64,000 bases of DNA. Source: Auanema rhodensis. Lineage: Eukaryota > Nematoda > Chromadorea > Rhabditida > Rhabditidae. The DNA is taken from assembly GCA_964057225.1 (NCBI GenBank), contig OZ059900.1, positions 17,623,638 through 17,687,637 on the forward strand, given 5' to 3'. The notes beneath the pieces are model-generated. The model was not told the DNA's origin and did no database searches. It saw nothing but the letters and a program-made list of their open reading frames with translations. Of the stretch, positions 53,753-64,000 are shown one piece after another. Numbering within the stretch: the first letter of the stretch is position 1; each line of letters opens with the position of its first letter. The position numbers were made by a program, and so were the translations under genes.

Positions 53753-56700
53753 AATTAGCATATTCTGAGGGCACGCCCCTTATGGCTAATATTGATTAAA
53801 TCGATTTTTGTTCATATGAGTCGTCAAATGAAACGAATTTCAGCGTGTTACATACTAAAATGAAGCATTTTACATGCTGAACACTAGAAAAATACAAAAA
53901 CACAGTATTTCCCATGAGAAATATTTTATTATGCTGGAAAACCAGTTTTTGGAAATTTCGCTGTAAACAAGGTTTTGACTTACGATTTCATGTGTTCAAA
54001 CTCATGCAATGTCAATGAAACCTAGCTCAAAATTGTTCCTACAACGTCTAGTTCCACTTTCACGACAACAAAACAGGGGTTAGAAAATTAAGGAAATTAG
54101 CATATTCTGAGGGCACGCCCCTTATGGCTAATATTGATTAAATCGATTTTTGTTCATATGAGTCGTCAAATGCAACGAATTTCAGCGTGTTACATACTAA
54201 AATGAAGCATTTCACATGCTGAACACTAGAAAAATACAAAAACACAGTATTTCCTATGAGAAATATTTTATTATGCTGGAAAACCAGTTTTTGGAAATTT
54301 CGCTGTAAACAAGGTTTTGACTTACGATTTCATGTGTTCAAACTCATGCAATGTCAATGAAACCTAGCTCAAAATTGTTCCTACAACGTCTAGTTCCACT
54401 TTCACGACAAAAAAACAGGGGTTAGAAAATTAAGGAAATTAGCATATTCTGAGGGCACGCCTCTTATGGCTAATATTGATTAAATCGATTTTTGTTCATA
54501 TGAGTCGTCAAATGCAACGAATTTCAGCGTGTTACATACTAAAATGAAGCATTTTACATGCTGAACACTATAAAAATACAAAAACACAGTATTTCCCATG
54601 AGAAATATTTTATTATGCTGGAAAACCAGTTTTTGGAAATTTCGCTGTAAACAAGGTTTTGACTTACGATTTCATGTGTTCAAACTCATGCAATGTCAAT
54701 GAAACCTAGCTCAAAATTGTTCGTACAACGTCTAGTTCCACTTTCACGACAAAAAAACAGGGGTTAGAAAATTGAGGAAATTAGCATATTCTGAGGGCAC
54801 GCCCCTTATGGCTAATATTGATTAAATCGATTTTTGTTCATATGAGTCGTCAAATGCAATTAATTTCAGCGTGTCACATACTAAAATGAAGCATTTTACA
54901 TGCTGAACACTAAAAAAATACAAAAACACAGTATTTCCCATGAGAAATATTTTATTATGCTGGAAAACGAGTTTTTGGAAATTTCGCTGTAAACAAGGTT
55001 TTGACTTACGATTTCATGTGTTCAAACTCATGCAATGTCAATGAAATCTAGCTCAAAATTGTTCCTACAACGTCTAGTTCCACTTTCACGACAAAAAAAC
55101 AGGGGTTAGAAAATTAAGGAAATTAGCAGATTCTGAGGGCACGCCCTTTATGGCTTATATTGATTAAATCGATTTTTGTTCATATGAGTCGTCAAATGCA
55201 ACGAATTTCAGCGTGTTACATACTAAAATGAAACATTTTACATGCTGAACACTATAAAAATACAAAAACACAGTATTTCCCATGAGAAATATTTTATTAT
55301 GCTGGAAAACCAGTTTTTGGAAATTTCGCTGTAAACAAGGTTTTGACTTACGATTTCATGTGTTCAAACTCATGCAATGTCAATGAAACCTAGCTCAAAA
55401 TTGTTCCTACAACGTCTAGTTCCACTTTCACGACAACAAAACAGGGGTTAGAAAATTAAGGAAATTAGCATAATCTGAGGGCACGCCCTTTATGGCTAAT
55501 ATTGATTAAATCGATTTTTGTTCATATGAGTCGTCAAATGCAACGAATTTCAGCGTGTTACATACTAAAATGAAACATTTTACATGCTGAACACTATAAA
55601 AATACAAAAACACAGTATTTCCCATGAGAAATATTTTATTATGCTGGAAAACCAGTTTTTGGAAATTTCGCTGTAAACAAGGTTTTGACTTACGATTTCA
55701 TGTGTTCAAACTCATGCAATGTCAATGAAATCTAGCTCGAAATTGTTCCTACAACGTCTAGTTCCACTTTCACGACAAAAAAACAGGGGTTAGAAAATTA
55801 AGGAAATTAGCATATTCTGAGGGCACGCCCTTTATGGCTAATATTGATTAAATCGATTTTTGTTCATATGAGTCGTCAAATGAAACGAATTTCAGCGTGT
55901 TACATACTAAAATGAAGCATTTTACATGCTGAACACTAGAAAAATACAAAAACACAGTATTTCCCATGAGAAATATTTTATTATGCTGGAAAACCAGTTT
56001 TTGGAAATTTCGCTGTAAACAAGGTTTTGACTTACGATTTCATGTGTTCAAACTCATGCAATGTCAATGAAACCTAGCTCAAAATTGTTCCTACAACGTC
56101 TAGTTCCACTTTCACGACAACAAAACAGGGGTTAGAAAATTAAGGAAATTAGCATATTCTGAGGGCACGCCCCTTATGGCTAATATTGATTAAATCGATT
56201 TTTGTTCATATGAGTCGTCAAATGCAACGAATTTCAGCGTGTTACATACTAAAATGAAGCATTTCACATGCTGAACACTAGAAAAATACAAAAACACAGT
56301 ATTTCCTATGAGAAATATTTTATTATGCTGGAAAACCAGTTTTTGGAAATTTCGCTGTAAACAAGGTTTTGACTTACGATTTCATGTGTTCAAACTCATG
56401 CAATGTCAATGAAACCTAGCTCAAAATTGTTCCTACAACGTCTAGTTCCACTTTCACGACAAAAAAACAGGGGTTAGAAAATTAAGGAAATTAGCATATT
56501 CTGAGGGCACGCCTCTTATGGCTAATATTGATTAAATCGATTTTTGTTCATATGAGTCGTCAAATGCAACGAATTTCAGCGTGTTACATACTAAAATGAA
56601 GCATTTTACATGCTGAACACTATAAAAATACAAAAACACAGTATTTCCCATGAGAAATATTTTATTATGCTGGAAAACCAGTTTTTGGAAATTTCGCTGT

Positions 56701-56830
56701 AAACAAGGTTTTGACTTACGATTTCATGTGTTCAAACTCATGCAATGTCAATGAAACCTAGCTCAAAATTGTTCCTACAACGTCTAGTTCCACTTTCACG
56801 ACAACAAAACAGGGGTTAGAAAATTAAGGA
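53753..56830 (+). repeat. Nine-monomer block j-k-l'-n'-o'-p-j'-k-l (copy 2)
   Basis: Same series as 33852-36929, including the rare p (55463) and j' (55805) types. It lacks the private changes seen in copy 1. The difference in offset between this pair (19,901) and the preceding pair of blocks (23,321) is 3,420 bp, that is ten monomers. Confidence 0.82.
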
Positions 56831-58882
56831 AATTAGCATATTCTGAGGGCACGCCCCTTATGGCTAATATTGATTAAATCGATTTTTGTTCATATGAGTC
56901 GTCAAATGCAACGAATTTCAGCGTGTTACATACTAAAATGAAGCATTTCACATGCTGAACACTAGAAAAATACAAAAACACAGTATTTCCCATGAGAAAT
57001 ATTTTATTATGCTGGAAAACCAGTTTTTGGAAATTTCGCTGTAAACAAGGTTTTGACTTACGATTTCATGTGTTCAAACTCATGCAATGTCAATGAAACC
57101 TAGCTCAAAATTGTTCGTACAACGTCTAGTTCCACTTTCACGACAAAAAAACAGGGGTTAGAAAATTGAGGAAATTAGCATAATCTGAGGGCACGCCCCT
57201 TATGGCTAATATTGATTAAATCGATTTTTGTTCATATGAGTCGTCAAATGCAATTAATTTCAGCGTGTCACATACTAAAATGAAGCATTTTACATGCTGA
57301 ACACTAAAAAAATACAAAAACACAGTATTTCCCATGAGAAATATTTTATTATGCTGGAAAACGAGTTTTTGGAAATTTCGCTGTAAACAAGGTTTTGACT
57401 TACGATTTCATGTGTTCAAACTCATGCAATGTCAATGAAATCTAGCTCAAAATTGTTCCTACAACGTCTAGTTCCACTTTCACGACAAAAAAACAGGGGT
57501 TAGAAAATTAAGGAAATTAGCAGATTCTGAGGGCACGCCCTTTATGGCTTATATTGATTAAATCGATTTTTGTTCATATGAGTCGTCAAATGCAACGAAT
57601 TTCAGCGTGTTACATACTAAAATGAAACATTTTACATGCTGAACACTATAAAAATACAAAAACACAGTATTTCCCATGAGAAATATTTTATTATGCTGGA
57701 AAACCAGTTTTTGGAAATTTCGCTGTAAACAAGGTTTTGACTTACGATTTCATGTGTTCAAACTCATGCAATGTCAATGAAACCTAGCTCAAAATTGTTC
57801 CTACAACGTCTAGTTCCACTTTCACGACAACAAAACAGGGGTTAGAAAATTAAGGAAATTAGCATAATCTGAGGGCACGCCCCTTATGGCTAATATTGAT
57901 TAAATCGATTTTTGTTCATATGAGTCGTCAAATGCAATTAATTTCAGCGTGTCACATACTAAAATGAAGCATTTTACATGCTGAACACTAAAAAAATACA
58001 AAAACACAGTATTTCCCATGAGAAATATTTTATTATGCTGGAAAACGAGTTTTTGGAAATTTCGCTGTAAACAAGGTTTTGACTTACGATTTCATGTGTT
58101 CAAACTCATGCAATGTCAATGAAATCTAGCTCGAAATTGTTCCTACAACGTCTAGTTCCACTTTCACGACAAAAAAACAGGGGTTAGAAAATTAAGGAAA
58201 TTAGCAGATTCTGAGGGCACGCCCTTTATGGCTTATATTGATTAAATCGATTTTTGTTCATATGAGTCGTCAAATGCAACGAATTTCAGCGTGTTACATA
58301 CTAAAATGAAACATTTTACATGCTGAACACTATAAAAATACAAAAACACAGTATTTCCCATGAGAAATATTTTATTATGCTGGAAAACCAGTTTTTGGAA
58401 ATTTCGCTGTAAACAAGGTTTTGACTTACGATTTCATGTGTTCAAACTCATGCAATGTCAATGAAACCTAGCTCAAAATTGTTCGTACAACGTCTAGTTC
58501 CACTTTCACGACAAAAAAACAGGGGTTAGAAAATTAAGGAAATTAGCATATTCTGAGGGCACGCCCCTTATGGCTAATATTGATTAAATCGATTTTTGTT
58601 CATATGAGTCGTCAAATGCAACGAATTTCAGCGTGTTACATACTAAAATGAAGCATTTTACATGCTGAACACTAAAAAAATACAAAAACACAGTATTTCC
58701 CATGAGAAATATTTTATTATGCTGGAAAACGAGTTTTTGGAAATTTCGCTGTAAACAAGGTTTTGACTTACGATTTCATGTGTTCAAACTCATGCAATGT
58801 CAATGAAACCTAGCTCAAAATTGTTCCTACAACGTCTAGTTCCACTTTCACGACAAAAAAACAGGGGTTAGAAAATTAAGGA
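56831..58882 (+). repeat. m-n'-o'-n-o-h block (25 monomers after its partner)
   Basis: The order matches 48281-50332. The main differences are GTTCGTAC in place of GTTGGTAC in the m monomer and CTATAAAA in the o monomer. It ends with h at 58541, after which the regular domain 3 order stops. Confidence 0.75.
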
Positions 58883-61800
58883 AATTAGCATATTCTGAGG
58901 GCACGCCCCTTATGGCTAATATTGATTAAATCGATTTTTGTTCATATGAGTCGTCAAATGCAACGAATTTCAGCGTGTTACATACTAAAATGAAGCATTT
59001 TACATGCTGAACACTAAAAAAATACAAAAACACAGTATTTCCCATGAGAAATATTTTATTATGCTGGAAAACGAGTTTTTGGAAATTTCGCTGTAAACAA
59101 GGTTTTGACTTACGATTTCATGTGTTCAAACTCATGCAATGTCAATGAAATCTAGCTCAAAATTGTTCCTACAACGTCTAGTTCCACTTTCACGACAAAA
59201 AAACAGGGGTTAGAAAATTAAGGAAATTAGCAGATTCTGAGGGCACGCCCTTTATGGCTTATATTGATTAAATCGATTTTTGTTCATATGAGTCGTCAAA
59301 TGCAACGAATTTCAGCGTGTTACATACTAAAATGAAACATTTTACATGCTGAACACTATAAAAATACAAAAACACAGTATTTCCCATGAGAAATATTTTA
59401 TTATGCTGGAAAACCAGTTTTTGGAAATTTCGCTGTAAACAAGGTTTTGACTTACGATATCATGTGTTCAAACTCATGCAATGTCAATGAAACCTAGCTC
59501 AAAATTGTTCCTACAACGTCTAGTTCCACTTTCACGACAAAAAAACAGGGGTTAGAAAATTAAGGAAATTAGCATATTCTGAGGGCACGCCCCTTATGGC
59601 TAATATTGATTAAATCGATTTTTGTTCATATGAGTCGTCAAATGCAATTAATTTCAGCGTGTTACATACTAAAATGAAGCATTTTACATGCTGAACACTA
59701 AAAAAATACAAAAACACAGTATTTCCCATGAGAAATATTTTATTATGCTGGAAAACGAGTTTTTGGAAATTTCGCTGTAAACAAGGTTTTGACTTACGAT
59801 TTCATGTGTTCAAACTCATGCAATGTCAATGAAATCTAGCTCAAAATTGTTCCTACAACGTCTAGTTCCACTTTCACGACAAAAAAACAGGGGTTAGAAA
59901 ATTAAGGAAATTAGCAGATTCTGAGGGCACGCCCTTTATGGCTTATATTGATTAAATCGATTTTTGTTCATATGAGTCGTCAAATGCAACGAATTTCAGC
60001 GTGTTACATACTAAAATGAAACATTTTACATGCTGAACACTATAAAAATACAAAAACACAGTATTTCCCATGAGAAATATTTTATTATGCTGGAAAACCA
60101 GTTTTTGGAAATTTCGCTGTAAACAAGGTTTTGACTTACGATTTCATGTGTTCAAACTCATGCAATGTCAATGAAACCTAGCTCAAAATTGTTCCTACAA
60201 CGTCTAGTTCCACTTTCACGACAAAAAAACAGGGGTTAGAAAATTAAGGAAATTAGCATATTCTGAGGGCACGCCCCTTATGGCTAATATTGATTAAATC
60301 GATTTTTGTTCATATGAGTCGTCAAATGCAATTAATTTCAGCGTGTTACATACTAAAATGAAGCATTTTACATGCTGAACACTAAAAAAATACAAAAACA
60401 CAGTATTTCCCATGAGAAATATTTTATTATGCTGGAAAACGAGTTTTTGGAAATTTCGCTGTAAACAAGGTTTTGACTTACGATTTCATGTGTTCAAACT
60501 CATACAATGTCAATGAAATCTAGCTCAAAATTGTTCCTACAACGTCTAGTTCCACTTTCACGACAAAAAAACAGGGGTTAGAAAATTGAGGAAATTAGCA
60601 GATTCTGAGGGCACGCCCTTTATGGCTAATATTGATTAAATCGATTTTTGTTCATATGAGTCGTCAAATGCAACGAATTTCAGCGTGTTACATACTAAAA
60701 TGAAACATTTTACATGCTGAACACTATAAAAATACAAAAACACAGTATTTCCCATGAGAAATATTTTATTATGCTGGAAAACGAGTTTTTGGAAATTTCG
60801 CTGTAAACAAGGTTTTGACTTACGATTTCATGTGTTCAAACTCATGCAATGTCAATGAAACCTAGCTCAAAATTGTTCGTACAACGTCTAGTTCCACTTT
60901 CACGACAAAAAAACAGGGGTTAGAAAATTAAGGAAATTAGCATATTCTGAGGGCACGCCCCTTATGGCTAATATTGATTAAATCGATTTTTGTTCATATG
61001 AGTCGTCAAATGCAACGAATTTCAGCGTGTTACATACTAAAATGAAGCATTTCACATGCTGAACACTAGAAAAATACAAAAACACAGTATTTCCCATGAG
61101 AAATATTTTATTATGCTGGAAAACCAGTTTTTGGAAATTTCGCTGTAAACAAGGTTTTGACTTACGATTTCATGTGTTCAAACTCATGCAATGTCAATGA
61201 AACCTAGCTCAAAATTGTTCGTACAACGTCTAGTTCCACTTTCACGACAAAAAAACAGGGGTTAGAAAATTGAGGAAATTAGCATATTCTGAGGGCACGC
61301 CCCTTATGGCTAATATTGATTAAATCGATTTTTGTTCATATGAGTCGTCAAATGCAATTAATTTCAGCGTGTCACATACTAATATGAAGCATTTTACATG
61401 CTGAACACTAAAAAAATACAAAAACACAGTATTCCCCATGAGAAATATTTTATTATGCTGGAAAACGAGTTTTTGGAAATTTCGCTGTAAACAAGGTTTT
61501 GACTTACGATTTCATGTGTTCAAACTCATGCAATGTCAATGAAACCTAGCTCAAAATTGTTCCTACAACGTCTAGTTCCACTTTCACGACAAAAAAACAG
61601 GGGTTAGAAAATTAAGGAAATTAGCAGATTCTGAGGGCACGCCCTTTATGGCTTATATTGATTAAATCGATTTTTGTTCATATGAGTCGTCAAATGCAAC
61701 GAATTTCAGCGTGTTACATACTAAAATGAAACATTTTACATGCTGAACACTATAAAAATACAAAAACACAGTATTTCCCATGAGAAATATTTTATTATGC

Positions 61801-62798
61801 TGGAAAACCAGTTTTTGGAAATTTCGCTGTAAACAAGGTTTTGACTTACGATTTCATGTGTTCAAACTCATGCAATGTCAATGAAACCTAGCTCAAAATT
61901 GTTCGTACAACGTCTAGTTCCACTTTCACGACAAAAAAACAGGGGTTAGAAAATTAAGGAAATTAGCATATTCTGAGGGCACGCCCCTTATGGCTAATAT
62001 TGATTAAATCGATTTTTGTTCATATGAGTCGTCAAATGCAACGAATTTCAGCGTGTTACATACTAAAATGAAGCATTTCACATGCTGAACACTAGAAAAA
62101 TACAAAAACACAGTATTTCCCATGAGAAATATTTTATTATGCTGGAAAACGAGTTTTTGGAAATTTCGCTGTAAACAAGGTTTTGACTTACGATTTCATG
62201 TGTTCAAACTCATGCAATGTCAATGAAATCTAGCTCAAAATTGTTCCTACAACGTCTAGTTCCACTTTCACGACAAAAAAAACAGGGGTTAGAAAATTGA
62301 GGAAATTAGCAGATTCTGAGGGCACGCCCTTTATGGCTTATATTGATTAAATCGATTTTTGTTCATATGAGTCGTCAAATGCAACGAATTTCAGCGTGTT
62401 ACATACTAAAATGAAACATTTTACATGCTGAACACTATAAAAATACAAAAACACAGTATTTCCCATGAGAAATATTCTATTATGCTGGAAAACCAGTTTT
62501 TGGAAATTTCGCTGTAAACAAGGTTTTGACTTACGATTTCATGTGTTCAAACTCATGCAATGTCAATGAAACCTAGCTCAAAATTGTTCCTACAACGTCT
62601 AGTTCCACTTTCACGACAAAAAAACAGGGGTTAGAAAATTAAGGAAATTAGCATATTCTGAGGGCACGCCCCTTATGGCTAATATTGATTAAATCGATTT
62701 TTGTTCATATGAGTCGTCAAATGCAACGAATTTCAGCGTGTTACATACTAAAATGAAGCATTTCACATGCTGAACACTAGAAAAATACAAAAACACAG

Positions 62799-62816
62799 TA
62801 TTTCTCATGAGAAATA
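62799..62816. repeat. Perfect 18-bp palindrome TATTTCTCATGAGAAATA
   Basis: Most monomers read TATTTCCCATGAGAAATA, a six-base stem with a six-base centre that does not pair fully. One C-to-T change in the monomer at 62646 makes the whole 18 bp self-complementary. The same state recurs at 63825-63842, two hybrid monomers apart. Confidence 0.85.
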
Positions 62817-63824
62817 TTTTATTATGCTGGAAAACGAGTTTTTGGAAATTTCGCTGTAAACAAGGTTTTGACTTACGATTTCATGTGTTCAAACTCATGC
62901 AATGTCAATGAAATCTAGCTCAAAATTGTTCCTACAACGTCTAGTTCCACTTTCACGACAAAAAAACAGGGGTTAGAAAATTAAGGAAATTAGCAGATTC
63001 TGAGGGCACGCCCTTTATGGCTTATATTGATTAAATCGATTTTTGTTCATATGAGTCGTCAAATGCAACGAATTTCAGCGTGTTACATACTAAAATGAAA
63101 CATTTTACATGCTGAACACTATAAAAATACAAAAACACAGTATTTCCCATGAGAAATATTTTATTATGCTGGAAAACGAGTTTTTGGAAATTTCGCTGTA
63201 AACAAGGTTTTGACTTACGATTTCATGTGTTCAAACTCATGCAATGTCAATGAAATCTAGCTCAAAATTGTTCCTACAACGTCTAGTTCCACTTTCACGA
63301 CAAAAAAACAGGGGTTAGAAAATTGAGGAAATTAGCAGATTCTGAGGGCACGCCCTTTATGGCTTATATTGATTAAATCGATTTTTGTTCATATGAGTCG
63401 TCAAATGCAACGAATTTCAGCGTGTTACATACTAAAATGAAACATTTTACATGCTGAACACTATAAAAATACAAAAACACAGTATTTCCCATGAGAAATA
63501 TTTTATTATGCTGGAAAACCAGTTTTTGGAAATTTCGCTGTAAACAAGGTTTTGACTTACGATTTCATGTGTTCAAACTCATGCAATGTCAATGAAACCT
63601 AGCTCAAAATTGTTCCTACAACGTCTAGTTCCACTTTCACGACAAAAAAACAGGGGTTAGAAAATTAAGGAAATTAGCATATTCTGAGGGCACGCCCCTT
63701 ATGGCTAATATTGATTAAATCGATTTTTGTTCATATGAGTCGTCAAATGCAACGAATTTCAGCGTGTTACATACTAAAATGAAGCATTTCACATGCTGAA
63801 CACTAGAAAAATACAAAAACACAG

Positions 63825-63842
63825 TATTTCTCATGAGAAATA
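63825..63842. repeat. Perfect 18-bp palindrome, second copy
   Basis: TATTTCTCATGAGAAATA again, in a k/n hybrid monomer (63672) very like that at 62646. The shared change shows the two monomers are copies of each other, 1,026 bp apart. Confidence 0.85.
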
Positions 63843-64000
63843 TTTTATTATGCTGGAAAACGAGTTTTTGGAAATTTCGCTGTAAACAAGGTTTTGACTT
63901 ACGATTTCATGTGTTCAAACTCATGCAATGTCAATGAAATCTAGCTCAAAATTGTTCCTACAACGTCTAGTTCCACTTTCACGACAAAAAAACAGGGGTT

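Larger units (their letters stand above)
1..64000. repeat. 342-bp satellite DNA array spanning the whole window
   Basis: The motif AATTAGCATATTCTGAGGGC recurs at a fixed 342-bp spacing from the first base to the last (starts at 336, 678, 1020, 1362 and so on), interrupted only by one inverted segment near 42-43 kb. About 187 copies are present. Length exceptions are few: 335 bp at 1, 341 bp at 37614, 38639 and 39664, 413 bp at 41031 and 343 bp at 61961. All six frames of the usual monomer are broken by stops, so there is no coding capacity. No single-copy sequence flanks the array, so its true length is unknown. Satellites of this density are usually pericentromeric or centromeric heterochromatin; the location here is inferred, not shown. 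Confidence 0.98.
58883..64000 (+). repeat. Right end: mostly two-monomer alternation (684 bp)
   Basis: From 58883 an n- or k/n-type monomer alternates with an o-type monomer (AGCAGATTC, GCCCTTTAT, GAAACATTT, CTATAAAA): o-types at 59225, 59909, 60593, 61619, 62304, 62988 and 63330. The rhythm slips at 60935 (an extra m) and 62988-63330 (two o in a row). Copies at 61961, 62646 and 63672 are hybrids: k/m front (CATTTCAC, CTAGAAAA) and n back (AAAACGAG, AATCTAGC). The A-run has eight A in the 61961 monomer (343 bp). The window ends inside a monomer. Confidence 0.78.

Noticed and set aside
1-64000. Primate alpha satellite, suggested by 342 = 2 x 171
   Set aside because: No recognisable alpha-satellite sequence, no clear 171-bp subperiod, and no CpG loss.
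1-64000. CRISPR array
   Set aside because: Repeat and spacer cannot be separated: the whole 342 bp is conserved, with no unique spacers.
1-64000. Telomeric or simple-sequence repeats
   Set aside because: No runs of TTAGG, TTAGGG or other short tandem motif; the longest simple runs are the A-run of up to eight and the T9 filler.

Overview
The whole 64 kb window is one block of satellite DNA. It begins and ends in mid-array and contains no gene, RNA gene, transposon, CRISPR array or telomere repeat that I can support. The unit is 342 bp (34% G+C: 57 G and 59 C in the monomer at 678-1019), tandem and head to tail, with about 187 copies: 122 complete direct monomers and a 65-bp stub to 41850, about four inverted ones (41861-43291), then a partial, 59 complete and one cut-off direct monomer to 64000. 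Most neighbouring copies differ at only a few sites. The organism is a eukaryote and the array looks like pericentromeric or centromeric heterochromatin. The monomer has 10 CpG against about 9.8 expected from its base composition, so CpG is not depleted. That fits a genome with little CpG methylation, such as many insects and other invertebrates, better than a vertebrate or plant. I cannot name the species. The length is twice 171, but I see no primate alpha-satellite sequence.

Layout by diagnostic variants. Domain 1 (1-13673) is nearly uniform. From 3072 to 11279 it carries a three-monomer (1,026 bp) rhythm marked by an A/C site. Domain 2 (13674 to about 26669) is built from recurring variant monomers (called a-g here) in 4-, 6- and 10-monomer cassettes; the 10-monomer cassette (3,420 bp) occurs twice in a row (20514-23933, 23934-27353). 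Domain 3 (about 26670 to 41850, resuming 43292-64000) uses another set (h-p), basically h-i-j-k-l-m-n-o, with whole-monomer insertions and deletions and long duplicated blocks (26670-30089 = 49991-53410; 33852-36929 = 53753-56830). From about 58.9 kb to the right end it simplifies to an alternation with a two-monomer period.

Between 37.2 and 43.5 kb the array is disturbed. It has more private substitutions, a tandem 1,025-bp trimer, 341-bp monomers, a monomer with an internal 72-bp duplication, and a 1.43-kb inverted segment with a 10-bp T-rich filler at its left edge, a 58-bp internal deletion, and a right junction that creates a 69-bp-arm hairpin.

Nothing here works as a set of genes. The content is the sequence and history of the satellite: whole-monomer unequal exchange, local amplification, within-monomer hybrids and one inversion. 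Each monomer also carries short conserved palindromes and two motifs that partly resemble the CENP-B box.
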